DNA from: Trichoplax sp. H2
Taxonomy: Eukaryota > Placozoa > Uniplacotomia > Trichoplacea
Reading direction: 5' to 3'
Length of the DNA: 64,000 nucleotides
Assembly (NCBI GenBank): GCA_003344405.1
Contig: NOWV01000087.1
Span: 124,001-188,000 of the forward strand
Below are positions 23,175 to 35,309 of this stretch, one piece after another; within the stretch, counting starts at the first letter, position 1; each line of letters starts with the position of its first letter. The notes under the pieces were generated by a model. That model was not told the DNA's origin and did no database searches. It saw only the letters and a list, made by a program, of their open reading frames with translations. A program made the position numbers and the translations under genes.

Positions 23175-26100
23175 ATGGTCAAGATTACCTGGATTTTAGT
23201 GCTATTTCTTAGCCATTTTCTAATTTACATTAATGGAGAGACGTACTCTTGCCAAAAAATCGAGAATTACAACGGCATTTATGAACATTGTACTTGTCAA
23301 TACATGAAAGACAACAAACCTGTAGGAATCATCAGCTTATACGAGATAGCGAAGACTGGAAAACCATCGTAAGTCTTGTAATTTCATCGTTTATGTCGAT
23401 TTGGGATCATTTTTAAAGCTGTCAAGTGCTTTTCAATGTAATATCTAGTTCCTATACGTTGCCACTGCTAGTTTCTGTCATCAAATGCTAATGCTATACA
23501 GGACAACGCTCTCATCAATATTGGAAAAACAAAAGATAGCAAGGCTATCCATCGACAATCACGCGTCTAATGCTGAGCGACGGAATTGATCATTCCTTAT
23601 TCCTTAAGGGATATTATTATCAATTATTATTTATTACTACTTGAAATTTCTAGTAATTGCATTTATCTTTCTGTCTCATCTCTTCATTGTGTAGGTAGTT
23701 CATGCTTAAAAAAAATGATTCTTCTTACTATCGTTTCTCATATCGACGAAAATGACAGCCACACTTGATATACAGTACTGTAGAAATACATTACCAAGTT
23801 TATAAATCCCTCGTGCTCTCACTATGGATGCTTACTGAAGTAATCGTCCACAAAAAAATCGTAGGTCTAAACAATTTGTTTTACTCTACGGCAATGGCAA
23901 AGTTCCGATTTAAAGACTGCGCTCAGTAATCCATCGGTAGTAGTTACAAATCGAATTTAGAGCTTATCTTGTAGTCTATTGCCATGTTTATAAATCTGTA
24001 GTACAGCACTGTACAGTATACCTACGCATGATGCCAAACTGATAATGTTATAGGTGATCAAAGATAGAGTTCTAAATCACTCTGATTGCAATTACTTCCA
24101 GTGAAAGATGACGATCAGTAGTATATTCGGCAATTACTGGCTATCTATTTCACTCTTACTGTATTGTATTAATTAGAAGAACAAAGCTTTTATAATGTTA
24201 CTTTATTATGAGCTTTATGCGACATAATATATAATCTAATTGAATCAAAGCTGTCGCAAAATTAAATAGCGGTACTATAAGGTGCCGTTTACCAGTGCGG
24301 GAAAGTGCCGTAGACTACGATAGACCTCACTTTAATGTCTTCTACGGCACTAGATGGTGCTGCATGCCTGTACATCATTACTGTCAAAATGGCTAAAACT
24401 TAATAACTTTACCTGGTAGTCATGTAATCGACCAGAGGACTGGCCGATCAACCGCTCTAATCAGAAAGTATCTCAATTAAAAAGTATCTTTTCAAATATT
24501 TTAGCCAATCAGGGAAATGCGACACAGCCAAACAGTTACATTTCCCCACCTAAACAACCTTCCTCTGATCGAATAATCGTAACTGCATATAAGCAGTAAT
24601 CGACCAAAGGCTTTATGTAGATTAACGATGATAATTGCAGTAGACAAACCATTGCTCGAATATTACTAGGAACAACAGTATAGAACATGGATTCATTTAC
24701 AGAAACTAGTAAATCGATCTGAAGATCGACTAGCAGTAATGTACACGCTCTATTAACGCAAATACTTTCAATATTTCCAATTTGTTCTAATTTTAAGAAT
24801 GATTTTTTTTCTATGCCTAATAACTGACAGCTTTCTCGATCGAGGAACTAATGATACCTCGCGAGACAAGACGAAATATTCCTACAATCCCTGCCTACCA
24901 TTTACTGAAAAGAATTGCCATAAAGCAGCGGTAAATTCTTTCAGACTATGTAATCATTTCTGTACTGTATTTACGCGTGCATACAGTCATAACTAGGCAG
25001 CTTATACATCAGAGCACCCTACAGTAGATTACGTTCCAAATCATCATTCGTAAGTGTATGTTGTACTGTATATGTAGAATTCAATAGGAAACTATGCTCT
25101 CCTTACGCTGCCTCGAACTTTAACTAGAATCATTCTAAAAAGTATGTCGTTTAGTACGATAGCTATTCGAAATAAAACCATGATTAACTTCACCGAGTAG
25201 CGGTTAATACGCTTACATATGAACACTCAAAAGTTTTTGAATTCGATGGCAAAATTTTAAATTTATGCTTTAAGTAAACTAGTTTGCTCATTAAATGTGC
25301 TATTTTAATACGCTACGGTATACTATCTTGACTATATCGTACGCCATCTCCTTAACAGGTTTGCCAAATGGCCTCTAGTACACTTTACTACCCAGTCGGG
25401 TATCAAAATTCCACCGAATACGGTACAACGCCTGATGGTAATGTTACTTTAACTTACACCGCTGGAGGAAGGTAAAATAATGTAGCATCATTTTTCACAC
25501 AGCTTAAAGTAGTGTTCTTATTGAAAAACTAGATGATATAATGACAATTTCGTTAAGTTAAGTCGACTCATCCAGTTTCACCAAATAAATTTACTTTGGA
25601 CCTTGTCACTTCATTATTAATTAATTGTCATATCAATCTATACAGAACTGCTATCGTAACGCTACTTTGCGATGAAAGCGTCAATATAGCTTCTATCCTA
25701 ACGGTTGGAGAATTTCAAGATCACAAAGAACATTATGTAAGTATCATTTAGGAATCTCCGGTAATTAATGGTATGAAATTTGTGAAAAGAAAATTGTCAT
25801 TATCCTGCATAAATCAATTCTACTTTATGAATTTCTAAATTATCTCATCTTGAGGTTGTTTTCGTTAACAGTATTTTTATCTCACTCACCGATGCGCTTG
25901 TCCTGGCGCATGTGTACCTCCTGGCCTTGGGGGATTAAGCACTGGTAGCGTTCTCGTGATCATGTAAGGCTCAATCCCACTATCTTTTTTGTCTCAACTA
26001 GCCTCTACTTCTTCTATGGAGCTATTACCCATTATTACCTGGAATAAGCAATATCGCTCTTTGCAATCTGTGTTGCAACTCAATTAACAATCTGACTTAT

Positions 26101-26503
26101 AATAATAAATTTCTAATAAATGGGTAATTTTTTTGTACAGATTCTTCGTCGTTGTAATAGTATACTTCCTCGGTGGAATGATGTTTCTGAAATTTGTAGG
26201 ACAAAAAGAAGGCCTTGATATCATCCCTAATCGTTCTTTCTGGAGCAGTTTACCCGGTCTTATTAAGGTACGTATTATGCAAATTCCCATACGGAATGTA
26301 ACAGACTAGAATTTATCTTCTTGCATTATTACTATAGCACAATAGAATAATTTAGATTGGTGTAACCGAATCTATAGTACATTATATGATATCTGTAAAC
26401 GGCTAAACTAATTCATATATTACAATGAACTTTACTACAGGACGGAATAGTATATTTCTATAACAGCATCCTCTGCTGGAGGTCAGATTACGAGAAATTC
26501 TAG
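23175..26503 (+). CDS. M6PR: Mannose-6-phosphate receptor-like protein B (MRH domain, one TM)
   Basis: Tandem paralogue of gene A. Exons 23175-23368, 24831-24930, 25359-25471, 25646-25736, 25872-25963, 26141-26267 and 26441-26503 give 259 residues. All six intron phases (2,0,2,0,2,0) equal those of gene A, which shows descent by gene duplication. Features are a signal peptide (ITWILVLFLSHFLIYING), MRH core YSYNPCLPF, AAVCQM, GGRTAIVTLLCDE, FQDHKEHYYFYLTHRCAC, then TM segment VLVIIFFVVVIVYFLGG and the juxtamembrane EGLDIIPNRSFWSSLPGL. The tail ends SDYEKF, again a terminal Yxx-hydrophobic motif. An upstream in-frame stretch from 23076 has no ATG, so 23175, directly before the signal peptide, is taken as the start. 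Divergence from A is high in the lumen and low around the membrane. Confidence 0.9.
24305..24350. repeat. Inverted repeat in intron 1 of M6PR-like gene B
   Basis: GTGCCGTAG at 24305-24313 is matched by its reverse complement CTACGGCAC at 24342-24350, with a 28-base centre. A further GTGCCGT lies just upstream near 24282. It could fold in the pre-mRNA or be the edge of a small foldback element. Confidence 0.6.
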
Positions 26504-27113
26504 GGCTGTGTAACGTTTCATGAATTGTCCAGCTCATTTTGTCTAATGAAGGAAAACGTTTTGTAACTACAACTAGCTGATGTTGGAGGCTGTTGTCTAA
26601 TTGGCAGAATGTACAGTACTCTATACGCGTACGCATATAGGTCGTTGTCTAGTGGCAGTCTCATGTTGATGCAGTAATTAGAATCTGTAGAGTATTTTTT
26701 ATGATCACATAGTATGATTATTTGTAATAAACTATTTGTTGTAAGGAGGTATTTCAAGCCATGCAAAACAATTAGTTCAAGTTGGCATCATCTATTTTAT
26801 TTGTTTATTCTATTTGTGATTGTGATGTGATGTTATGGATCAATGTTCTATGTACAGTTGTACACTTTTAATCATAATCATACCAATGCATTCGGTTACA
26901 GTTATGATCATCTCACTGCTATTATACACTATAGATTTCAATAAAATTGTAATAAATTTTGTTACTTGGTATAAATAAACAATGGGTTAATATTACTAAA
27001 TAAAACAGTGTAGCTTAGAGACATGTACATACATTACACGCAGCATATAAAGCACATTCTTACGATAATAAAAAAGTATGCACAAACGACTGCGTTATGA
27101 TCGGTAATAAGAA
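26504..27113. other. Gap between convergent M6PR-like B and TLK
   Basis: 610 bp with two AATAAA hexamers at 26940 and 26951 that could end the receptor transcript. No coding exon is seen. Confidence 0.6.
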
Positions 27114-30100
27114 TTACGGTAAGGAATTGCTTGAAATAGAGGAAACATTACTGGAACTTTGATTAACCAGTTTCTTTGGTCTTAAATACGGATCGTCGCA
27201 TAAGCTTAAAACGTCCGGCCTATCTTCTTTACGGTATTGTAAACACCGCCGTACAAAATTCTGTAAAATAACCCAAATAATATCAAATAAATTCGCATCT
27301 AATTAAGTTTATCTATAAAGAATAAAATTTTAAGCGGTCTACCTTTGCCTCAGAACTAACTGCAGGTTTACTGGGAAAATCTACTGTTACCGCTTTGAGG
27401 ATAGTTTTTTGTTCGAGAATTGCCGATTGTGACATGTCATGTCCAAAAGGCTGTTTTAAAAAATTAAATCACAGTTGCATCATAAAGTAACAAATACGGT
27501 TCTAGCAACCGCCCGCATGTCGTTATGTAATAGCAAACTATCGGTATTACCTTTCTACCGTATAAGCATTGATATAAAAGTACACCTACAGACCAAACAT
27601 CGACTTTTGATGATATTTTAGGGGGTGCTCTACCAATCATGAAGCACTCTGGTGGTAGGTACCTAAGATAAATCGTAAGGACAGTGAGTGTATATGCGGA
27701 GTTAATAATCTTACATTGAAAAGATGCTAGTATAAAATCTTTATAACTAATTTGAAAATACCAATAAGTGCCTGCCCCCTGAGAAGTAAGTTCTAAACCA
27801 TCAGAATTTGAGTCATCGCTGTCTTCCATAATCTTACTAAGACCGAAGTCTGTAATTTTTACTTCACCACTATAAACCCCCGAGCCCAGGAGAATATTGC
27901 CTATTTCACAAAATCAAGATTAAAATTTAATTTACCTTCAAGCAAGCAAGCACAGAAATTATTTACAACAGTCAATAACGTATAAAACTGTTCCATCTTA
28001 CCTGGTTTAAGATCATAATGTATTATTGGCGGCTTAATTTCATTTAAATACCGTAGTGCACTAACAACCTTAAAAAGTGCATGTTTTATAATTAGAGTGA
28101 CAACAAAAATACACTATATTTCAACAAAACAGCGATAGAAACTCACTTGTATGACAATGGACCTTGCCTTCATAATTCATTTAAGTTAAAATAAGCATTA
28201 GTTAAGATTATACAAATGACATCATCAGATATCAAGTCTGATAGACATCGATACGTTACCTCTCTTTCGGGAAGGTATTTACTCTGCTTTAGATGAATAT
28301 CCAAATCCGTACCGTTATTATATTCCAAAACTGTACAAAACCTAGTTCCATCGTAGATACATTAACAGGTAAATGTGAAAAGTTCACAAGAAAAACTTAT
28401 CAGCAACAAATCATTGAATTAAATATTTGCATATTTGACGTTATTCTGCTGAAACTTACGAATTTTCATCGATTTCGAAAACATCGTATAACTTTATTAT
28501 ACGCTAAAAATAATAGAAATAACCGTAATCAGGCAAAAATATTGCAATGTAAAGTATTGCGGACTCAAATTTCAGCATTGTACTTACAATATGATCTAGC
28601 TTTTTGTGGATATTGTATTCTCGAAGAGCATGCCTGTATTACAAATTTTTAATTAATAAAATTTTACGTTACTACAAATTTAAATTCCTTGAGGTTCAAA
28701 TATCAAACATACTTGATATAGTTAGCCTTCTTATCTTCCTTCCAATCTCGGTTTAATTGATGAATCTTACAAGCAACATGACGTAGCTCTCGTAAATCCA
28801 TTGCCTATTAATATTATAACATATATTAATGACTACAACGTGATAATTGCAAAAAAGGAAAACAAATTATGAAACCTTATGAACTTCACTGAATCCTCCC
28901 TTTCCAATTAGATGCAAAAGTAGGTATCTTTCACTTAGAATTGGATAGTCTTTAAAGCTGCATATCCAAGATAGTAACTTAGTTGCGAAGGTGTAATAAA
29001 TAGGCTAGCTCATAAAAAATATCTATTATCTACAGGAAAATATACTCCAACATACCGAGATTGGTCTTCATTATGAATACGTTTCAATTCCCGTATATGT
29101 AGAGTACGTTCACGTTCCAATTTCTCCAACTCAGCTAAAACATCTGCTTCTCTCTATTGAAAGGATAAAGTCAATGAGAAATGAAAACTGAATCATGGAT
29201 ATGTAGGTAAAAAATATTCGTCCAAAGTCTAGCGGCATTCGTAGACGACTCATTGCGCTAAATATCATCTATGACCGTAATCGATTACCTTCCTTATAGC
29301 AGCTGCTCTTAATTTCAATATTTCTTCCATTTCATAGAATTCATCAGTAGTCAAACTAATAAAAGATCATTAGGCTATAATGCCATCATTACTTAAAAAT
29401 ATTATTCAATTACAGCACGATACCTGTTACTAGCAGGTTTTACAAACTGATCATGTTCGCTACTATTTGATGTTTTCCCTCCTTTCGTTTTAGCTATATA
29501 ATCAAATTCGATAAATATTAAAAGAACACATAGTAATTCTGCTGATAATCTATAACATCAAAATACATACCAGTAGATACTTGAGGCTTTCTTTTAAGTA
29601 ATTGTTTCTTATGCTTTTCAAATTCCTCCTTAAGAAGATTAATTTCTTCCTTTTCTCTATAAAAATCAAATGTTATTATGATTTAGCTTTATTAAATTTA
29701 TGACTAAAATGGTGAATAAAAAATTGGGCACTTATTATGTAACCTATTTAATTCACTAAACGCCATGCCATCAACCCAGGTTTCTACAAAATTTGCTCCA
29801 TGTCTGTTGAGAAATTCATAGGATTTATTATTTGATATTTTTAAAGCAAACCATATAATCCATTAATTAACGATTCAACCTTGAAGTTGTAAAATGTCCT
29901 AGACGTAAATTATTCTCTTGTAATAATTTGCGTGCAGCAGTTTTTTCACTTTGAGCCTGTACGTAAATACGTATATAGTACATTGTGCAACCAGCAAATA
30001 AGAAAGCGTTGTTAAAATGTAATTCGAAATATTTGTACTATCGCCGGCCACAAATACGCGTATTAGTATTAAAATATTAGGTTTACCTTTTCAACAATTA

Positions 30101-32497
30101 GCTCCTTAATTAAATTTTTACACTGTTAAAAAAGAACAAAGATACGTTTAACATTTACAAAATAACCATCACTATCGAATCAATTATTCGATAAAAGCGC
30201 CATAGTAAATATTTTTTAACCATTTCAGAAAATTTGGAATGTTCGGTAATTTTTTGTATCCGATCCTCTGCTTCTCTATTTAAATCGTCTATAGTCTAAT
30301 GAAGATAAAATCCCAGAATCATTTAATATGACATCAAAACGGATTGCTTAATATGATAAGTTCGATTCTCATATCGTACACTCTGTAATCTTTCTATCTC
30401 TCTATTTTTGGTACTATGTGAAATCTCATTTTCAGACTTTTCCACAGCATTCTGAGTCCAAAAGAAAGCATATACGTTAAATTCTGCAACCATTCACGCA
30501 CATCGATGAGTAATGGCATAATTAACAGTATGTGTAATAATATAAGCACAATATTGCTCGTGAAATACCGTAGATTCTTCGTTGGACGTATCAGTCTAGT
30601 AACAAATACATATTTTTAAACCTTAGTAAAAAATACTTTTCTTAAATAAAACATAAAATTGATAATCGCTTACTTGTACTGCCTGATGTACATGTACTAC
30701 GGATAAATCGGAACAATTATCATTATCTTCGATATCAATCGGTTCAGTTTTAGTTTTCCCTTGCTTTTCCAACGCATAATTAAACCGTGATAATTTTTCA
30801 TTATTGTTCTTAACATTCGATTCCTATATATTTTTAAATATTATAACCCTCAATATAGATATCTTGTCCAATATAGCGTCACTACAATACAATGACCGAT
30901 AATGAATTTATAGTAAACTACCGAAGAATTTTCAGGAGAATGACCCGGAATGCTTTGAGAGTTTCCATGATGAGCACTGGCTGATGCCTGCAAACCAGAC
31001 CATTTTACAAAGTAAGCAAGCGCTAATAATAATGCAGTCTACACGTATTATTAAAAGTTAAAAATGATTGTCATCGAATATTACAAACCAATATTTCTAA
31101 CCTTGTAAAAATATTCGCTAATTTTCTTGCTACTGTCAACACGTCCTAATTTATTGGAGCCTTAAAGTTATAGTAATATTCGTAGAATCAGATTTCCTTA
31201 ATATTCATCAGACTGCATCGATAACCCTTTGCATTAATATCTATACCCCACGATTATCGACCTTTCCAGCTGTACAACTTACATTTCATCCATTATATAT
31301 GTAGATCATATAAAACCGCTAAATATGCAATTACCAGTACTGTATAAAATCAACTACGTTATACCTTGTCTACGCAATAGACAGACATTGAAGTAAGCGA
31401 AATAATTGAATTGTATACAGTAATAGAAAGCACAACCTTTCAGATGTTACAGTTCATTGCTTGCTAACTATCCGTAAAAGGTAGAAAATGGTAACGTGTT
31501 CTACATTTAAGCACTATTATAACATTATTAGAGCAAGCGAAATGACCCAGGAAAAGCGGTATATTATAGTAATTAAATGAGCATATACCATCTAATTATC
31601 TACTTAACGACATCCAATCCTTTCAACTAATACAGTAGTCATTGCCTGGTTGATCATTCACATCATGCTTGAGCATATAATTTCTTATACTATGATACGG
31701 TGCTACCCTGCTAATGTGATGACATCACCTTCAAATCTAATAAAGTATTGATTATTTCATCGCCAAGCTCATTCGTTATCCCACCAAGTTTTACATATAT
31801 CTACTTTATACTACAATAAACATTGCTATTACCTTCCAATTGATCCGTAGTTCTTCGTTTACGTTTTTTATCGTTATTCGGTGTCTTATTGTAAGAAAGA
31901 GATAAAAAAGTATGACTTGAACTATGATACTAATAAGGTAGTAGTCATTCAAATATTACAACCATGGATTAATATAACAATTTTACGTCGCCTAAGATGC
32001 AGGCAATAAGTTTAAGGCGACAGATTGACGCTTGATATTAACTTGCTATTACTAACAGTAAATGACTCCTCGTTCAACTCCATAGATAATAAAATTGACT
32101 TACTTCATTGTTATCACCAGTAGAACAGAAGCTGTCACTGCCTGAATCTTGGTTTGCAGTCTGCATTATCTAAAAATTAAATTAAAAAACCCAATTCATT
32201 ACGAATATTGCATGACAATTCATTCATTCAAGAAAATCATGAAGCCTCTATTCTGTATACGCGTATGCAGCTGAAAGCGAATTCGAATACAGGTATAATC
32301 AGCAACTGATCATAGCAAACAATCAAAACACTGCTTATAAAGGCTGAAAGAGCTTCAATTCTCATAGTTAAAGTGTGCGTATGACACAGGAATGCAGTAC
32401 AACGTTGATAAAGTCTTACCTTGTTAAGTCCAGTTAAACGAGCTTCTAGCAGCTCTCTCTTCAGTGGATCTAAGTTGCTTAATTCCCTACCGTCCAT
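27114..32497 (-). CDS. TLK: Tousled-like kinase (nuclear Ser/Thr kinase)
   Basis: Nuclear kinase that phosphorylates the histone chaperone ASF1 and supports chromatin assembly at replication. Twenty-seven exons: 32420-32497, 32104-32169, 31833-31884, 31102-31145, 30922-30987, 30674-30823, 30569-30595, 30380-30451, 30221-30295, 30087-30122, 29880-29956, 29744-29803, 29571-29656, 29424-29493, 29289-29355, 29056-29153, 28876-28957, 28713-28804, 28588-28633, 28460-28503, 28260-28341, 28147-28167, 28002-28068, 27762-27900, 27551-27662, 27343-27450 and 27114-27260. They total 2064 nt in one frame, 687 residues. The start [20 protein letters not shown] is the TLK N-terminal signature; KKRKRR (exon 3) is a nuclear signal; exons 8-16 are coiled coil. 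Kinase landmarks are GKGGFSEV (about 393-400), VACK Lys415, HYDLKP (514-519), DFG (537-539), LPPE (568-571) and a final [12 protein letters not shown]. All catalytic residues are intact. Exons 7 (27 nt) and 22 (21 nt) are microexons. Confidence 0.97.
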
Positions 32498-33610
32498 TAA
32501 TACCTATTATCCCATAAAACTATAATTCGGTATAATTAGTTAGTAATCATGAAATAACGCAGGCGACTCGTTTTGAACTACATCGACTACCTGATTTCAG
32601 TTGCAATACTCAGTTATCCTGTTTACAAATTCTGAAGACGCTACAAAATCATTTGTTACAATTATACTAGAAGTGTTACCATGACTGCAACATAGACTAG
32701 CTTTAGAATCAAGAATTATCACTTTAAACTTGTATTAGATTACTTAATCTTCAAAATCAGCTTTGCATTTTACTTTAAAGCTTTCGAGGTGTCTATATCA
32801 AGCAGGAATTAGCTAGCACCTGCATACAACACTCACGCAAATATATGAATTACTAAAATGGCACGAACGCCCATCCATAACAGTATTAGTTACAAGTACT
32901 GTACTGTACAAGTCATCGTCGTCAAATTGATTGATGGCGACATCAAGCTAACGAGAATAGCGATCCCAGAATTGATGCAAAGATCTCTAAATAAGGTTCT
33001 AAAAGGAGGTATGACGATATTATTAGTAGCTGTTAACGACACCAATTCAAATGTTTAAATCCCTAGCGCAGTGGCGTTCAACCTACACCTTATTACTAAT
33101 TATATAGTACTGTTTAATACTAATTAGTCCATCGGATTCCATGATCCTGATTACGTCAGCTACCAAGTCAGCAAATGACAGCCCAGTTGATGACTACGGA
33201 AAAAGCGAGTAATCTCATTCTGTAACAGCTTTTATCATGAATTAATTCACACTAGCGTTTTCTGAACTACAGCTTTCTATAGTGTCGCCATGATAGACAG
33301 TCCTACACGCGAACAGGTTGTGTTTCTGCTCATGTGCTTATGGACTACGAGATCGATAGTATCTCCTGCAAGTAGTGGATGTCCTCCTGTCACTGGATGG
33401 TCATCATCACTGCGAAAGCAACTCAAGATTTCTATGCCATCAACTATCCATTTTCTTCAGAAAAACTTTTCAATAACAAGTCGCTGATTTATAAGTACTT
33501 GGAGTAGTCATTGTTAATGAATTCACTAGCGAGAATCTTTCTCTTGTCATTCCACTGGTGCACTGTGTTTGAGCATGGTATGATGATGTATCTGATACCT
33601 CCCTCCCTCA
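32498..33610. other. Intergenic, upstream of TLK
   Basis: Contains the presumed TLK promoter. Two open frames on the plus strand (32858-33058 and 33290-33487) are about 65 codons long, have no linked exons and match nothing I know, so they are not called genes. Confidence 0.45.
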
Positions 33611-34002
33611 ATGGGTAACACCTATTTCCTTGACAGAGTAAGTTATACAAATGTACATTCTATGCCTCCCTGACAGTTAACTGAGCTTGCTGAGAAAAAC
33701 AAAAAAGCAGCTATGGCCAGTACAGTATGCATTTTTCAAGAATTAATCCTTCATGACAAATCGTTTGCACAATCATATTGGACTAGTCAATGTAGAAAGA
33801 GATGGGTAACACCTATTTCAAAGGAAGCATTGACAGAGTAAGTTATACAAATATACATTCTATGCCTCCCTGACAGTTAACTGAGCTTGCTGGGAAAAAC
33901 AAAAAAAAGCAGCTATGGCCAGTACAGTATGCATTTTTTAAGAATGAATCCTTCATGGCAAATCGTTTGCACAATCATATTAGACTAGTCAATGTAGAAA
34001 GA
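33611..34002. repeat. Tandem direct duplication, about 195 bp x 2
   Basis: Copies at about 33611-33801 and 33802-34002 both start ATGGGTAACACCTATTTC and run through GACAGAGTAAGTTATACAAA, TATGCCTCCCTGACAGTTAA and TTCATG to CAATGTAGAAAGAG. The second copy carries about 11 extra bases (CAAAGGAAGCA) and scattered substitutions. Confidence 0.92.
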
Positions 34003-35309
34003 GGTGTAGCTATGGCCACTGGCATCCTTCAATCCGCGACATTTACTTCCCATTTGAGCAGACTTTACAAAGGAAGCCGCAGACTGCATACAGTACCTCT
34101 ATTACTGCAATAACAGTTACAATACTGTGATAGCTGCTCAAGTAAATCATTGATCTGCTAATATCCTATTCACAAACTGCTTATGATCTACCAAGCCCTT
34201 GCATTCCTCAATCAGTAAAATTCATTTCAAAGGAATATTGACAAAGAAAGTGCCTGTATACCGAAGTTCAACTACATTGCAAAAGTATACAGTAGATAAG
34301 GGTTTATACGCTTCCTAACTATAACTAGTCCATTGCCTTAGAGGAAAACTTTCAAAGAAAAACAAGTGATGAGATCCATCGTCATAAACTCTAGGTGTAG
34401 TTAGAACATGGAAGAATGCACTAGAAGCACAGCGCATTGCGTAGATTGTTCTTCTCCATAGATGGCATTTATTCATTTTTAAAAGCAAAAGTCTAAAGTA
34501 GTTGCAAACGCACGTGAGCGTCAGGTCAAACGCATTCAAAACTTGGCATCCACTGAGTTACTGAAGGTACAAAGCAATCAACGTATCTGGACATTATGCC
34601 AAATCATTGACGACCTCATTGCTCATAGAATGGGAAATCACTGGCGACAGTCGTCTAGTGCAACATGCTCCTAGCTAACGGAAATGCTAGTTGCATCAAC
34701 AAAACAAATTTACATCCTGGTATCATTGTTATTGCGTTTTAGTCCTCTGACTGACTAATTTGACTGACACACTGACAAGATATTGTATCATTGCATGACT
34801 AAGTATTTCAGAGAGCAATAATAACTGGTGGAATCTTGATGGATCGATTGGCTTTCGATATATTATCATTGTACACGTCTTGTAGGACATTATTGTAATA
34901 CTTGCATATGCAGTGTATCATCATGTCTATCGACTGCATTGATTTCAGCCTGTATCCTGTTCTTCCTATACCGTATATGCGAAATCATCTTACATTTCAT
35001 AGGCAATGACCATTAATCCTGATTTGAAGAAAGCAAATAAAATTGGCCAAGATCGACTTGATGACTTGAAAGCAACTTTGCCAGTATCAGAACAGCAGAG
35101 ACCTATTGGGTCAAATGAGAGCAACGAGACCACTAGAAGTTGCCAATGAAACCAATTGCAGCGAGGACTAGACCTTGATCAGGTGCAAATTGGCAGTAAA
35201 GCACGTTCCAAGCTGATCTCACAAGCGAGCTATCTCGCCTTTTTCCACTGGCTATGACCAGGTAGTAGCACTCGGTTGAGTTCAGGCCTAGCGCTGATAC
35301 CTTGCCCTG
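34003..35309. other. Intergenic, one short coding-like frame
   Basis: Mostly featureless. At 35006 an ATG opens a 47-codon frame beginning MTINPDLKKANKIGQDRLDD that is polar and coding-like. A GT donor-like site follows codon 26 (after 35083) in the phase required by the orphan exon at 36466. This link is speculative. Confidence 0.35.

Noticed and set aside
28293-28652. 119-codon plus-strand frame
   Set aside because: Antisense to three TLK kinase exons.
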